14,325 bases of DNA from Pseudomonadota bacterium. GTDB taxonomy: Bacteria > Pseudomonadota > Gammaproteobacteria > Burkholderiales > Burkholderiaceae_D. A model generated the notes under the pieces. It made no database searches. It was not told the origin of the DNA and saw nothing but the letters and a program-made list of their open reading frames with translations. Below are positions 13,921 through 14,325 of the stretch, piece by piece. Location: contig JAEZHR010000021.1 of the NCBI GenBank assembly GCA_023416415.1, positions 1 to 14,325 of the forward strand. Reading direction: 5' to 3'. Made by a program: the position numbers and the translations under genes. Every line of letters begins with the position of its first letter. The first letter of the stretch is position 1.

Positions 13921-14325
13921 TTATTTCCAAAGCGCACACTTGGTTTCCGACTTGCGCGTCCACGCCTCCGAAGCCGGAATGGTCTTGACGACCTTGAAGT
14001 AATCCCACGGCTGCTTGGATTCCGACGGCTTCTTCACCTCCATCAGATACATGTCATAGGCCATGCGTCCGTCCGGGCGGATCTCGCCGTTCTTGGCAAA
14101 CATGTCGTTGACCCTGGTTTTCTTCATTTGCGCCATGACCTTGTCCGCATCGTCGGTTCCGATGGCCTTGACCGCGTTCAGGTAGTGCATGGTCGCCGAG
14201 TAGTCACCCGCTTGCAGCATGGACGGCATGCGCTTGAACTTTTCATAGAAGCGCTTGGCCCACTTGCGTGATTCGTCGTTCTGATCCCAGTACCAGCCGC
14301 TGGTCAGGTACATGCCCTGGGCGGA
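13921..14325 (-). CDS. Branched-chain amino-acid type ABC transporter substrate-binding protein, C-terminal part (partial)
   Basis: 134 codons from the right edge to TAA 13923-13921; the frame is open to the edge, so the N-terminus and signal peptide lie outside. The visible part (SAQGMYLTSGWYWDQN ... MQAGDYS-like region ... GRMAYDMYLMEVKKP ... WDYFKVVKTIP ... KCALWK) is typical of the C-terminal lobe of periplasmic Leu/Ile/Val-type binding proteins (type I periplasmic fold). It delivers substrate to the LivH-LivM channel encoded downstream. An ATG at 14313-14311 is internal, not the start. Substrate unknown. Confidence 0.88.
   Translation of the reverse strand, partial: SAQGMYLTSGWYWDQNDESRKWAKRFYEKFKRMPSMLQAGDYSATMHYLNAVKAIGTDDADKVMAQMKKTRVNDMFAKNGEIRPDGRMAYDMYLMEVKKPSESKQPWDYFKVVKTIPASEAWTRKSETKCALWK

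Noticed and set aside
1..14325. CRISPR array, insertion sequence, prophage, tRNA or rRNA
   Set aside because: No spaced direct-repeat array, transposase, integrase, terminal repeats or RNA-gene pattern was seen by eye. A covariance-model scan would be needed to exclude small RNAs.

Overview
The window is GC-rich, densely coding bacterial chromosome, most likely from a betaproteobacterium (Burkholderiales-like). The clues are the rpfE-type gene directly before recJ, a fused GlgE-type maltosyltransferase carrying an extra amylase-like N-terminal domain, a liv-type amino-acid uptake operon and a leaderless-looking promoter. Genus is not decidable from the sequence. No rRNA, tRNA, insertion sequence, CRISPR array or phage gene was seen.

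Layout. (1) 1-2946, glucan metabolism: the N-terminal part of a GlgE-type protein on the minus strand runs off the left edge. It is divergent from a GH13 alpha-glucosidase on the plus strand. The roughly 0.5 kb between them holds several repeat and palindrome signals that look regulatory. (2) 3010-5735, housekeeping: an rpfE-type gene and recJ, stop and start overlapping by ATGA, behind a candidate promoter that leaves no leader. (3) 5751-8407, minus strand: an SGNH-hydrolase lipoprotein, a membrane acyltransferase and a second, secreted SGNH hydrolase. The last two overlap by ATGA. The two hydrolases are clear paralogues, so this looks like a split envelope or polysaccharide O-acylation module. 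(4) 8870-9754, plus strand: an unrecognised lipoprotein with a repeated PGGEN linker, divergent from region 3 and followed by a good terminator. (5) 9927-11841: a two-CBS-domain protein (minus) divergent from an erythromycin-esterase-family protein (plus). (6) 11849-14325, minus strand: livM, livH and the C-terminal part of a substrate-binding protein of a branched-chain amino-acid type ABC importer, with hairpins between the binding protein and the permeases.

The least described part is region 3 with region 4: two paralogous esterase-type hydrolases, one soluble and one lipid-anchored, flank a membrane acyltransferase, next to an orphan lipoprotein. The regulatory DNA between glgE and the glucosidase is the other stretch worth study. 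No unmistakably new system was found. Function calls rest on motif recognition by eye, without database searches.
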